From NCBI RefSeq assembly GCF_019931195.1, contig NZ_JAIOUO010000002.1, positions 496,001 to 560,000 of the forward strand: a stretch of 64,000 nucleotides of DNA, given 5' to 3'. This DNA comes from Marinobacter sp. F4216. Lineage in GTDB: Bacteria; Pseudomonadota; Gammaproteobacteria; Pseudomonadales; Oleiphilaceae. This document shows, in pieces, positions 57,264 through 64,000 of this stretch. Under the pieces are notes generated by a model. That model was not told the origin of the DNA. It searched no databases and saw only the letters and a list, made by a program, of their open reading frames with translations. Made by a program: the position numbers and the translations under genes. Position 1 is the stretch's first letter; each line of letters opens with the position of its first letter.

Positions 57264-59639
57264 ATGCTTTCAGTATCCGGAGTCCTCAATACCAAGGTTG
57301 TTCGTGAACTCTGGCAGATGAAAGGCCCTGTGCTGGCCATAGCATTTGTGATCGCCGGCGGGGTGGCTGTTTGTGTCATGTCCATTCTGTCCTATAGCAC
57401 TTTGTCGATAACCCGTGCCCAGTATTACGAGCAGTACCGCTTTGGGGAGGTATTTGCGACGATCAAGCGAGCACCGGTTCATCGATTGCAACAGATGAAG
57501 TCGGTTCCGGGCGTTGCTGAACTGAGCGACCGGGTGGAGGGCGGAGCGAAATTGCGAATGCCGGGATTCGACGAGCCAGTGTCTGCCCGAATCATTTCAC
57601 TGCCCCGTGAAGGACAGCCCTCGCTTAATCGTCTGTTCGTCCATCGTGGGCGCTTGCCGTCACCCGGACGCAGTGCGGAAGTTGCGGTGATTGGCTCTTT
57701 TGCGGAGGCCCATGACCTTAAGCCTGGTGACCGCTTTCCGGCGATTATTAATGGACGGGAACAAACGCTGACCGTTACCGGTGTGGTGGAATCGCCCGAG
57801 TTTATTTTTGTGATTCCGCCTGGCGGCCTGCTTCCGGACTTCCAGCGCTTTGGCGTGCTCTGGATGAGTCGGGATGATCTGGCCGCCGCCATGGAGATGG
57901 AGGGCGCGTTCAACAGTGTGGTTGTTCGGGTCCGGTCAGATCATTCTCTGGCAAGCGTGATCGATGCATTGGACCGCACGCTGGCACCTTTTGGGTCCAC
58001 CGGTGCCTATGCCCGTGTTGATCAGGTGTCCCACCGCTTCCTGAACGACGACCTTGAGCAACTCAAGATCATGGCGACCCTGCTGCCGGCGATTTTCATG
58101 AGTGTGGCCATGTTTCTTCTGAATGTGGTCATTTCCCGGCTGGTCAATACGCAGCGCGACATCATCGCCGTCCTGAAAGCGTTCGGGTATACCACCCGAC
58201 AGGTCGGCCTGCATTACAGCAAGCAGGTGCTGGTCATTGCAGCCCTGGGGCTGGTACTCGGTATCGGTGTTGGTTTGTGGCTTGGCCGCGCCATGAGCGA
58301 ACTTTATATGGAGTTCTATCGGTTTCCTGGTCTTGCCTACCAGTTGCATCCCGTCTGGTTGCTGCTGATAACCGTGCTGACTTTTCTGGTGTCGCTCCTG
58401 GGTGGCTGGCGGGCGATCCGCCAGGGTACGGCACTGCCTCCAGCCGAGGCCATGAGACCGGAAGGCCCCGCCAGGTTCACGGTGACGACCGCTGAATCAT
58501 GGTTATCCGGTATTCGTTGGTCCCAGCCGTCACGCATGATCCTGCGTCAGTTTGCCCGCCGGCCTGTACGAGCAGGCTTGTCGATCATAGGGGTCGCCAT
58601 GTCAACGGCAACCGTGCTGGTCGGAAATTTCCAGTTCGATTCAGTATCCCTGATGGTGCAAACCCAGTTTGCTTCCGTCCAGAAGCAGGACATGACTGCA
58701 ACTCTGGTTGATCCGGTTAATGCTGCTGCGCTCTATGGCATCCAGCGCCAGCAGGGAGTGCGCTTTGCCGAGGGGCGTCGAACAGTGCCGGTAAAGCTGA
58801 TCAATGGTCACCGCCAGTGGCGCAGCGCGCTAACGGGCATTCCGAAAGATGCCGAACTGCAGTTTGTGCTGAACGAACACCTGGAATCGGTGCCATTGCC
58901 GGTGGGTGGGGTGCTGCTTACGGACTACCTCGCCCGCGAGTTAAATGTTCAGCCCGGGGACTGGCTGACTGTGGACATACTTGAAGGCGAGCGACGAAGT
59001 GTTCAGGTCCAGGTGACAGCGGTTACCGGGGAATTCCTCGGCACCGGTGCTTACATGCGTATCGATTCTCTGAACCGGTTGCTTGGCAACGGGCCGCTGA
59101 TCAACCAGATCTTGCTGACCAATGATCCCGATGATGAAACCCATGTGTTTCGCGAGCTCCGGGATACGCCAGGAGTGGCGGGGGTTGCAACACGTCGTGC
59201 CATGCTTGAGAGTTTTTACGACACTCTGGGAAAGACGTTCCTGACGTTCACGTTCTTCAATAGTTTACTGGGCGGGATCATCGCTTTTGGGGTGATATAC
59301 AACACCATCCGAATTTCCTTGGCGGAAAAGGGCCGGGAGTTGGCCAGCCTGAGGGTGCTGGGTTATACCCACCATGAAACCGCCCATATTCTGTTCGGTG
59401 AAGTGGCCGTTGTTCTGATTGCTGGAATTGGCGTCGGTTGGTTGATTGGCCAGGGGCTCGCCTACTGGCTAACGACAGCCATGCAAACAGAGCTATACCG
59501 TGTGCCGTTGATCATCACTGGGCAGACGCTGGGGATCTCTGCAGCGGTGGTGCTTGTGTCCGCGCTTGTTTCCGGGGCGGTCGCCTGGCGTCGACTGCGA
59601 GCTCTGGACCTTGTGGCTGTTTTAAAAACCAGGGAATAG
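57264..59639 (+). CDS. FtsX-family ABC exporter permease
   Basis: From the ATG at 57264 it is 791 residues; a GTG at 57255 overlapping the ATPase stop is the alternative, and longer starts run into the ATPase gene in another frame. One N-terminal membrane segment (LAIAFVIAGGVAVCVMSIL) is followed by two large periplasmic domains, each with an FtsX domain after it (about residues 270-400 and 660-785, for example IIAFGVIYNTIRISLAEKGRELASLRVLGYT). This is a two-FtsX permease of the MacB-like superfamily with unknown cargo. Confidence 0.9.
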   Translation: MLSVSGVLNTKVVRELWQMKGPVLAIAFVIAGGVAVCVMSILSYSTLSITRAQYYEQYRFGEVFATIKRAPVHRLQQMKSVPGVAELSDRVEGGAKLRMPGFDEPVSARIISLPREGQPSLNRLFVHRGRLPSPGRSAEVAVIGSFAEAHDLKPGDRFPAIINGREQTLTVTGVVESPEFIFVIPPGGLLPDFQRFGVLWMSRDDLAAAMEMEGAFNSVVVRVRSDHSLASVIDALDRTLAPFGSTGAYARVDQVSHRFLNDDLEQLKIMATLLPAIFMSVAMFLLNVVISRLVNTQRDIIAVLKAFGYTTRQVGLHYSKQVLVIAALGLVLGIGVGLWLGRAMSELYMEFYRFPGLAYQLHPVWLLLITVLTFLVSLLGGWRAIRQGTALPPAEAMRPEGPARFTVTTAESWLSGIRWSQPSRMILRQFARRPVRAGLSIIGVAMSTATVLVGNFQFDSVSLMVQTQFASVQKQDMTATLVDPVNAAALYGIQRQQGVRFAEGRRTVPVKLINGHRQWRSALTGIPKDAELQFVLNEHLESVPLPVGGVLLTDYLARELNVQPGDWLTVDILEGERRSVQVQVTAVTGEFLGTGAYMRIDSLNRLLGNGPLINQILLTNDPDDETHVFRELRDTPGVAGVATRRAMLESFYDTLGKTFLTFTFFNSLLGGIIAFGVIYNTIRISLAEKGRELASLRVLGYTHHETAHILFGEVAVVLIAGIGVGWLIGQGLAYWLTTAMQTELYRVPLIITGQTLGISAAVVLVSALVSGAVAWRRLRALDLVAVLKTRE

Positions 59640-59687
59640 TTCAATTGGGAGAGCGATCGGAGCAATCCGAGGCGGAACAGATAACAA

Positions 59688-60893
59688 ATGACTGATCAGC
59701 GTGCTGTTGGAAAATGGATCTTCTGGTTGGCTTTTGCGGGACTCGTGGCCGCAGCCCTGTTTTGGGCTATTCGCCCCGAGCCAGTCTGGGTTGATCTGGC
59801 GGAGGTAGAGCGTGGACGCTTCGAGGTGTCGATAACCGAGGAGGGCAAGACGCGCGTCAAGGACCGATATCTCGTCTCGTCACCGGTTGCAGGGTACCTG
59901 CATAGGGTGAATTTCGATATCGGCGATCCGGTAAAACCCGGACAGTTGCTGACAGAAGTCGACCCAATGCCCGCTGGTATTCTCGACGCCCGCAGCAGAG
60001 CGGAAGCCGAGGCTCGGGTGGGAGCTGCTCGCTCCGCACTCAACTCTGCACGTCAGAAAGTCGCGGCGGCTGAAGCCGAGGCTCGCTTTACGGCTGATGA
60101 ACTAAACCGGCTTGAGTCACTGAATCGCCAGCAGTTTGTCTCCGAGGAGCGTCTGCAACAGGCGGTGGCGGCCAAAAACCGGGCACAGGCCTTTCTGAAT
60201 TCTGCCAGGTTTGATGAAGAAGTCATGGCCCATGAACTGGCCGCTGCACGAACACGACTTGAAGTGTCGGCTGCCCATTCCGATGGTGGGGAAGCTCTGG
60301 AGCGTGTCGGTGTGCGCTCACCCGTTCAGGGCGCGGTTCTGGGCATAATCCGGACAAGTGAAGGGGTAATTCAGGCTGGTGAACCCATCCTGGAGGTGGG
60401 GGATCCCGAGGCCCTGGAGGTGGTGGTTGATGTACTGAGTTTCGACGCGGTGAATCTGGCTCAGGGCGGGAATGTTCGACTGAGTGGCTGGGGTGGACAG
60501 ACGCTGCAGGCTGTCGTCAGTCGGGTGGAGCCGGTTGGGTTTGAGGATGTGTCGGCACTTGGCGTGAAAGAGCGAAGGGTGCAGGTAGTGGCCGATATTA
60601 TCAGTCCGGCGGAGAACTGGGAGGCATTGGGTGATGGCTATCGTGTAGATGCCACCTTCGTTCTCTGGTCGGAAGATGATGTGGTACAGGTGCCTGCATC
60701 GGCGGTGTTTCAGAATGATGAAGGAACCTATGTGTTTCGGGTAAGTGAGGGCAGGGCGCAGCAAGTTCAGGTATCTGAAGGCGAAAGCAACGGTCTTTAT
60801 ACCGCTATTAGTGACGGGCTTGCTGTCGGGGATCGGGTGATTCGCCATCCTGACAGAAACCTTGAGGACGGTGATCGCGTTCGCGCACGCTGA
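59688..60893 (+). CDS. HlyD-type membrane fusion protein of the exporter
   Basis: This 401-residue periplasmic adaptor has an N-terminal anchor (IFWLAFAGLVAAALFWAI, residues about 10-27), a biotinyl-lipoyl half (RYLVSSPVAGYLHRVNFDIGDPVKPGQLLTEVDP), a coiled-coil hairpin (about 105-190) and the second lipoyl half (VRSPVQGAVLGIIRTSEGVIQAGEPILEVGDPE). It lies 48 bases after the permease gene. Together with the ATPase it forms a MacAB-like system; no outer-membrane TolC gene is next to it, so a shared TolC is likely. Confidence 0.92.
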   Translation: MTDQRAVGKWIFWLAFAGLVAAALFWAIRPEPVWVDLAEVERGRFEVSITEEGKTRVKDRYLVSSPVAGYLHRVNFDIGDPVKPGQLLTEVDPMPAGILDARSRAEAEARVGAARSALNSARQKVAAAEAEARFTADELNRLESLNRQQFVSEERLQQAVAAKNRAQAFLNSARFDEEVMAHELAAARTRLEVSAAHSDGGEALERVGVRSPVQGAVLGIIRTSEGVIQAGEPILEVGDPEALEVVVDVLSFDAVNLAQGGNVRLSGWGGQTLQAVVSRVEPVGFEDVSALGVKERRVQVVADIISPAENWEALGDGYRVDATFVLWSEDDVVQVPASAVFQNDEGTYVFRVSEGRAQQVQVSEGESNGLYTAISDGLAVGDRVIRHPDRNLEDGDRVRAR

Positions 60894-60929
60894 ACACACA
60901 TTGATGACTCTGACAAGGAAAGGAATTCC

Positions 60930-61544
60930 ATGACCCGATTTTCAGTTTCCGGTGTTGTCTGGTTCGTGATCTTTATTGCGGTACTGGTGTGGTCTGCGAT
61001 CGAACCAAAGGACCGCGCGACCTGGGTATTGGAGGTGCTGCCTGCGGTCGTTGGTTTGTTTCTGGTGGGCTGGTGTGTCCTGCGTTTTCCACTGACGCCG
61101 CTGGTGTATTGGATGATTTTGCTACATGCCGTGATTCTGATGGTGGGCGGACACTACACCTACGCCGACGTTCCCCTTTTTGACCGGTTCAGTGAATGGT
61201 TCGGCTGGCAGCGCAACAACTATGACAAGCTAGGTCATTTTGCGCAGGGCTTCGTTCCTGCACTCATCGCCAGGGAACTGGTCATTCGTTTCGAGGTGTT
61301 CAGTAACCGGGGCTGGATGTCGTTTTTTGTTGTGTGTTTCTGTCTCGCATTGAGCGCGTTCTATGAGCTGATCGAATGGTGGGTAGCCCTGGTCAGTGAC
61401 GAGGCTGCCGACGCGTTTCTGGGTACCCAGGGGTATGTCTGGGATACACAGTCTGACATGGCCTGGGCGCTGTCAGGCTCCATTCTGGCACTGGCTTTGC
61501 TGTCCCGTCTGCACGATCAACAAATCCTCGAATTACATCGTTAG
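60930..61544 (+). CDS. DUF2238 (YjdF-like) integral membrane protein
   Basis: This 204-residue protein has five or six membrane segments and the conserved YDKLGHFAQGFVPALIARELVIR (residues about 99-121), ALSAFYELIEWWVAL (about 141-155) and AFLGTQGYVWDTQSDMAWAL (about 163-182). These match the DUF2238/YjdF family. The Glu, His and Asp residues in membrane-proximal blocks could form a metal or proton site. Function is unknown. AAGGAAAGG lies ahead of its ATG, 37 bases after the adaptor gene, so it may be the last gene of the exporter operon. Confidence 0.9.
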   Translation: MTRFSVSGVVWFVIFIAVLVWSAIEPKDRATWVLEVLPAVVGLFLVGWCVLRFPLTPLVYWMILLHAVILMVGGHYTYADVPLFDRFSEWFGWQRNNYDKLGHFAQGFVPALIARELVIRFEVFSNRGWMSFFVVCFCLALSAFYELIEWWVALVSDEAADAFLGTQGYVWDTQSDMAWALSGSILALALLSRLHDQQILELHR

Positions 61545-61565
61545 CCTTCAACCACGTAGCCGCCC

Positions 61566-61586
61566 TGAAGCGGAAAATCCGCTTCG
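61566..61586. repeat. Perfect short hairpin after DUF2238 gene
   Basis: GAAGCGGA and TCCGCTTC flank AAA (about 61567-61585), just after the DUF2238 stop. It has no T-run, so it may be an RNA-stability hairpin or a weak terminator. Confidence 0.5.
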
Positions 61587-61822
61587 GGATATCCACGGTT
61601 GCTGGACGACCTTGCTCTCGCAATCACGCCACTTTTGCCATTCGTAATCCAGCGTCGGTTAGTCTTGAACCAGTTCTCACCACGGGTTTTCGTGGCCCCC
61701 TCTGCAGGGATAGATTTGAGGCACAGTTATCTTTAAGAGCTCAGTCTTTTCGGTATCTTACCGTAACAACTTGTAACCCCTAATAAACCGCCAAACGAAT
61801 AAAAACAGGGACGTCTTCTGAC

Positions 61823-62623
61823 ATGCTGCTGGTGCTCGCCGGATCCATTCTCACATTCACCATAGTGCAAGAAGCCACTGTGGTTGAGCCCATCGAAAAG
61901 GGCACCATCGTGATTGAGCAGGACGTCGATTCCGGGCCAGTAGAGTTTCGCACTGACGTTCGGGTTGAGCCGCTGGTCGAGCAGAAATACCGGAATATTG
62001 TTCGCCAGGCCTATGACTACAGTTGCGGCAGTGCCGCGCTGACCACGGTTCTCAATTTCTACATCGGGCGGCAACTTAATGAGCGTCAGGTGATGGAAGG
62101 CCTGTTGCACTACGGGGAAAGCGAGCGGATCGTTGAGCGCCGGGCGTTTTCGATGCTGGATATGAAACGACTGGTCACGGCATTGGGCTATCCGGCTGGT
62201 GGTTTTCGAGCAGGGATTGATGACCTGCGAGATCTGGATCATCCCGCCATCGTGCCGATCAACCATGCAGGGTTTAAACATTTCGTCGTGCTCAGGACCA
62301 TTCGGGATGGTCGTGTTTTTCTGGCGGACCCTGCGGTCGGGAACATTTCGTTCCCGCTGGCGGAATTCGAAGAGAAGTGGGACGACAACGTGCTCTTTAT
62401 CGTGTTTCCCGGGAGCGATAAGCCGCTCGACAACCTGGAGTTGAAGGAAGAAGACCTTCGCTTTGTGGACGATCAGACCCTGACGCTTCTGGCTCTGGAT
62501 CAGATTCCAGAATTTCACGAGGCGACAGAAAGACGTATCCAGAACCTGTTGGAACGTCAGAAAAACAATCCGGACGGTACCGTTGAGAACACGCGGAAGC
62601 AATTGCATTACCGTCGTCATTAA
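61823..62623 (+). CDS. C39-like cysteine peptidase, secreted or membrane-anchored
   Basis: This 266-residue protein has a hydrophobic N-terminal segment (LLVLAGSILTFTIV) and a C39-type peptidase domain with the Cys in YDYSCGSAALTTVLNFY (near 68), His in GFKHFVVLR (near 153) and Asp in FLADPAVGN (near 168). It is followed by a helical C-terminal tail. C39 enzymes cut after double glycine in bacteriocin leaders, but stand-alone periplasmic versions like this are found in clusters with beta-barrel proteins. It heads a cluster with the two following outer-membrane proteins. The start has no clear ribosome site. Confidence 0.8.
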   Translation: MLLVLAGSILTFTIVQEATVVEPIEKGTIVIEQDVDSGPVEFRTDVRVEPLVEQKYRNIVRQAYDYSCGSAALTTVLNFYIGRQLNERQVMEGLLHYGESERIVERRAFSMLDMKRLVTALGYPAGGFRAGIDDLRDLDHPAIVPINHAGFKHFVVLRTIRDGRVFLADPAVGNISFPLAEFEEKWDDNVLFIVFPGSDKPLDNLELKEEDLRFVDDQTLTLLALDQIPEFHEATERRIQNLLERQKNNPDGTVENTRKQLHYRRH

Positions 62624-62676
62624 TTTGCCGGGTAACGCACTCGGATCAGGAAAAATTATAAAGAAAGGGAGTCAGG

Positions 62677-63687
62677 ATGAATCGTTGGTTTGTGCGAGGC
62701 GTTATCCTTGTTTCCACGGCTAGCTTCCTGCCGGGAGTAGCCCTGGCGCAGCAATCTAGCGTGGAGCAGGCGCGGGAGGCCTTGGCCAAACAGAAGGGGG
62801 ACGAGGATTCGTCCAGCCAGCTCGAAGAGGTTTTTCAGGCTGCTGAGAAGAATTATTCACTGCAGCAGAAGGGTACTCACTCACTGAATTACTCGTTTGA
62901 TTACTCCTATACGGGCGACCAGCGACTCGACCTTGATCTTATTGATGGCGCGATACGGAATCTGGATGTCGTGCCATCTGCAACCCACAGTTTCACGAAC
63001 TCTTTTTCTTACGACTACGGTCTTCTGAATAACCTCACGGTCGGAACCCGGATTCCGCTCGTGGTGAAGTATGACACTCAGGATGAACTCTCCGTTTATG
63101 ATTTCGGGGATATTTCATTTACTGCTCGTTGGCAGCCATTTGCTTACGTTCCGGGGCGGATGTCCACCACCTTCTTCGGCACTTTTACGACCAAAACCGG
63201 TGTGAGTCCTTACGAGATTGATATAAAGGAACAGCTCTCTACAGGGAGTGGGTACTACTCTGTAGCCGGGGGAACGAGTTTCTCAAAAGTTCTGGATCCG
63301 GTCGTGATCTTTGGGTCTACCAGTGTTACCTACAATTTTTCCGTGGATGGCCTTGATCAGGTGCGTGGCGCCAGACGCCTTGTAAGTGTCGACCCGGGCT
63401 TTAGCCTCTCCGGATCCGCCGGTTTTGCCTATTCGCTTTCCTATGACATTTCGTTGAGTGTCTCTACCCAGTTCAGCTATAGCGACGAAACAGTCCTTAC
63501 CTTCAGCCGGGGTGGCCAGGCCGTTGCTCAGGATCAGATGTCGGGCTTCCTGAGTATGTCCCTTGGAACACGGGTGAGCGATACCACAATTGTGAACACC
63601 AGCGTGGGGATCGGCTTGACCGAGGACGCGCCGGACTTCTCCCTGGGAGTCTCTCTACCCATTGATTTCTCTGGTCTCAAAGAGTGA
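62677..63687 (+). CDS. Outer-membrane beta-barrel protein of unknown function
   Basis: This 336-residue protein has a signal peptide (LVSTASFLPGVALA, cleavage near residue 24) and, after a short helical N-terminal stretch (VEQAREALAKQKGDEDSSSQLEEVFQ), alternating hydrophobic and polar beta strands such as NSFSYDYGLLNNLTVGTRIPL, ending with a strand (FSLGVSLPIDFSGLKE). AAGGGAG precedes the ATG. No family was recognised with certainty. The adjacent C39 peptidase may process or assemble it. Confidence 0.75.
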   Translation: MNRWFVRGVILVSTASFLPGVALAQQSSVEQAREALAKQKGDEDSSSQLEEVFQAAEKNYSLQQKGTHSLNYSFDYSYTGDQRLDLDLIDGAIRNLDVVPSATHSFTNSFSYDYGLLNNLTVGTRIPLVVKYDTQDELSVYDFGDISFTARWQPFAYVPGRMSTTFFGTFTTKTGVSPYEIDIKEQLSTGSGYYSVAGGTSFSKVLDPVVIFGSTSVTYNFSVDGLDQVRGARRLVSVDPGFSLSGSAGFAYSLSYDISLSVSTQFSYSDETVLTFSRGGQAVAQDQMSGFLSMSLGTRVSDTTIVNTSVGIGLTEDAPDFSLGVSLPIDFSGLKE

Positions 63688-63723
63688 TGAGCTCCGACGT
63701 TATGCGGGAAAGGGAAGGTTTTC

Positions 63724-64000
63724 ATGGGAAGTTCTAGCTACAAGCGGACGTTACTTGCAGCTCTCGTTGCCGGGTCGATCTCTGGTGGGGCCAGTGCCCA
63801 ACTTGCGCAGAATCTTACGATTCATCCGAAGGCGATCTCACTGGGCAATGCGGTGACTGCAGATCCCCCGGGTATGATGGCTATTCACTATAACCCTGCC
63901 GGGTTGACCAAGCTTGATGATCGCCAGCTTGAAGTGAACCTCCTGAATGTTTATCTGGACATCGATGCCGACTTCATGGCGCCAGAAGGGTATGAGATTT
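63724..64000 (+). CDS. FadL/OmpP1-like outer-membrane protein, truncated by window end
   Basis: The frame is open to the window end, so only the first 92 codons are seen. A signal peptide (RTLLAALVAGSISGGASA) is followed by LTIHPKAISLGNAVTADPPGMMAIHYNPAGLTKLD, which matches the FadL/OmpP1 N-terminal pattern (GNA...A...YNPAGL). Such proteins import hydrophobic compounds. The gene continues outside the window. It lies 36 bases after the beta-barrel gene on the same strand. Confidence 0.8.
   Translation, partial: MGSSSYKRTLLAALVAGSISGGASAQLAQNLTIHPKAISLGNAVTADPPGMMAIHYNPAGLTKLDDRQLEVNLLNVYLDIDADFMAPEGYEI

Overview
The window is a chromosomal segment of a marine gammaproteobacterium, most likely Marinobacter or a close relative. 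That placement is an inference from gene order (tRNA cluster, tig-clpP-clpX-lon-hupB-ppiD, hexR with Entner-Doudoroff genes), codon use and the marine-type sulfotransferase/exosortase locus; no database search was possible.

Layout. (1) 1-18.5 kb is the end of an exopolysaccharide locus: a Wzx-type flippase (cut by the window edge), an exosortase-associated O-antigen ligase-like protein, an OafA-type acyltransferase, three intact sulfotransferases and a fourth interrupted by one in-frame TGA, a two-gene exosortase A/glycosyltransferase unit, a GT2 glycosyltransferase, a membrane transglutaminase-like protein, a secreted protein of unknown function and an IS3-family element. Several genes are clearly AT-rich and long stretches appear non-coding, so this is an accessory, patchwork region. 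(2) 18.9-29.5 kb is conserved core: folD, four tRNAs (Pro, Arg, His, Leu), trigger factor, ClpP, ClpX, Lon, HU and PpiD. (3) 29.5-39 kb is a nearly complete Entner-Doudoroff module: hexR, zwf-pgl-eda, gap-pyk and edd-glk, with recurrent TGTAGTAA-type half-sites in the intergenic regions that fit HexR control. (4) 39-44.5 kb: a nitroreductase, a uracil-DNA glycosylase-like protein, glpD, glpR, and a desaturase/Rieske ferredoxin pair like MocD/MocE. (5) 44.5-52.8 kb: an AcoR-type sigma-54 activator divergent from a six-gene glycerol-type ABC importer (glpSTPQUV order). The region between them holds a good -24/-12 promoter and five TGTTCA repeats at near-helical spacing. (6) 52.8-55.4 kb: a lipase foldase and a secreted lipase, divergently transcribed around a perfect 19-bp palindrome. 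(7) 55.5-64 kb: an O6-alkylguanine methyltransferase, a DksA-like zinc protein, a MacAB-like exporter in three genes, a DUF2238 membrane protein, and the start of an envelope cluster (C39 peptidase-like, beta-barrel protein, FadL/OmpP1-like protein cut by the window end).

Taken together, regions 3-6 suggest a coherent lipid-to-central-carbon route: secreted lipase frees glycerol, the ABC system imports it, GlpD oxidises glycerol-3-phosphate, and the triose joins the gap/pyk/ED enzymes. No glycerol kinase or GlpF facilitator is visible here. The best candidates for new biology are the asymmetric ATPase pair and sigma-54 control of the glycerol importer, the unassigned palindrome between lipase and foldase, the MocDE-like oxygenase pair, and the transglutaminase-like and unknown secreted proteins of the sulfated-polysaccharide locus.
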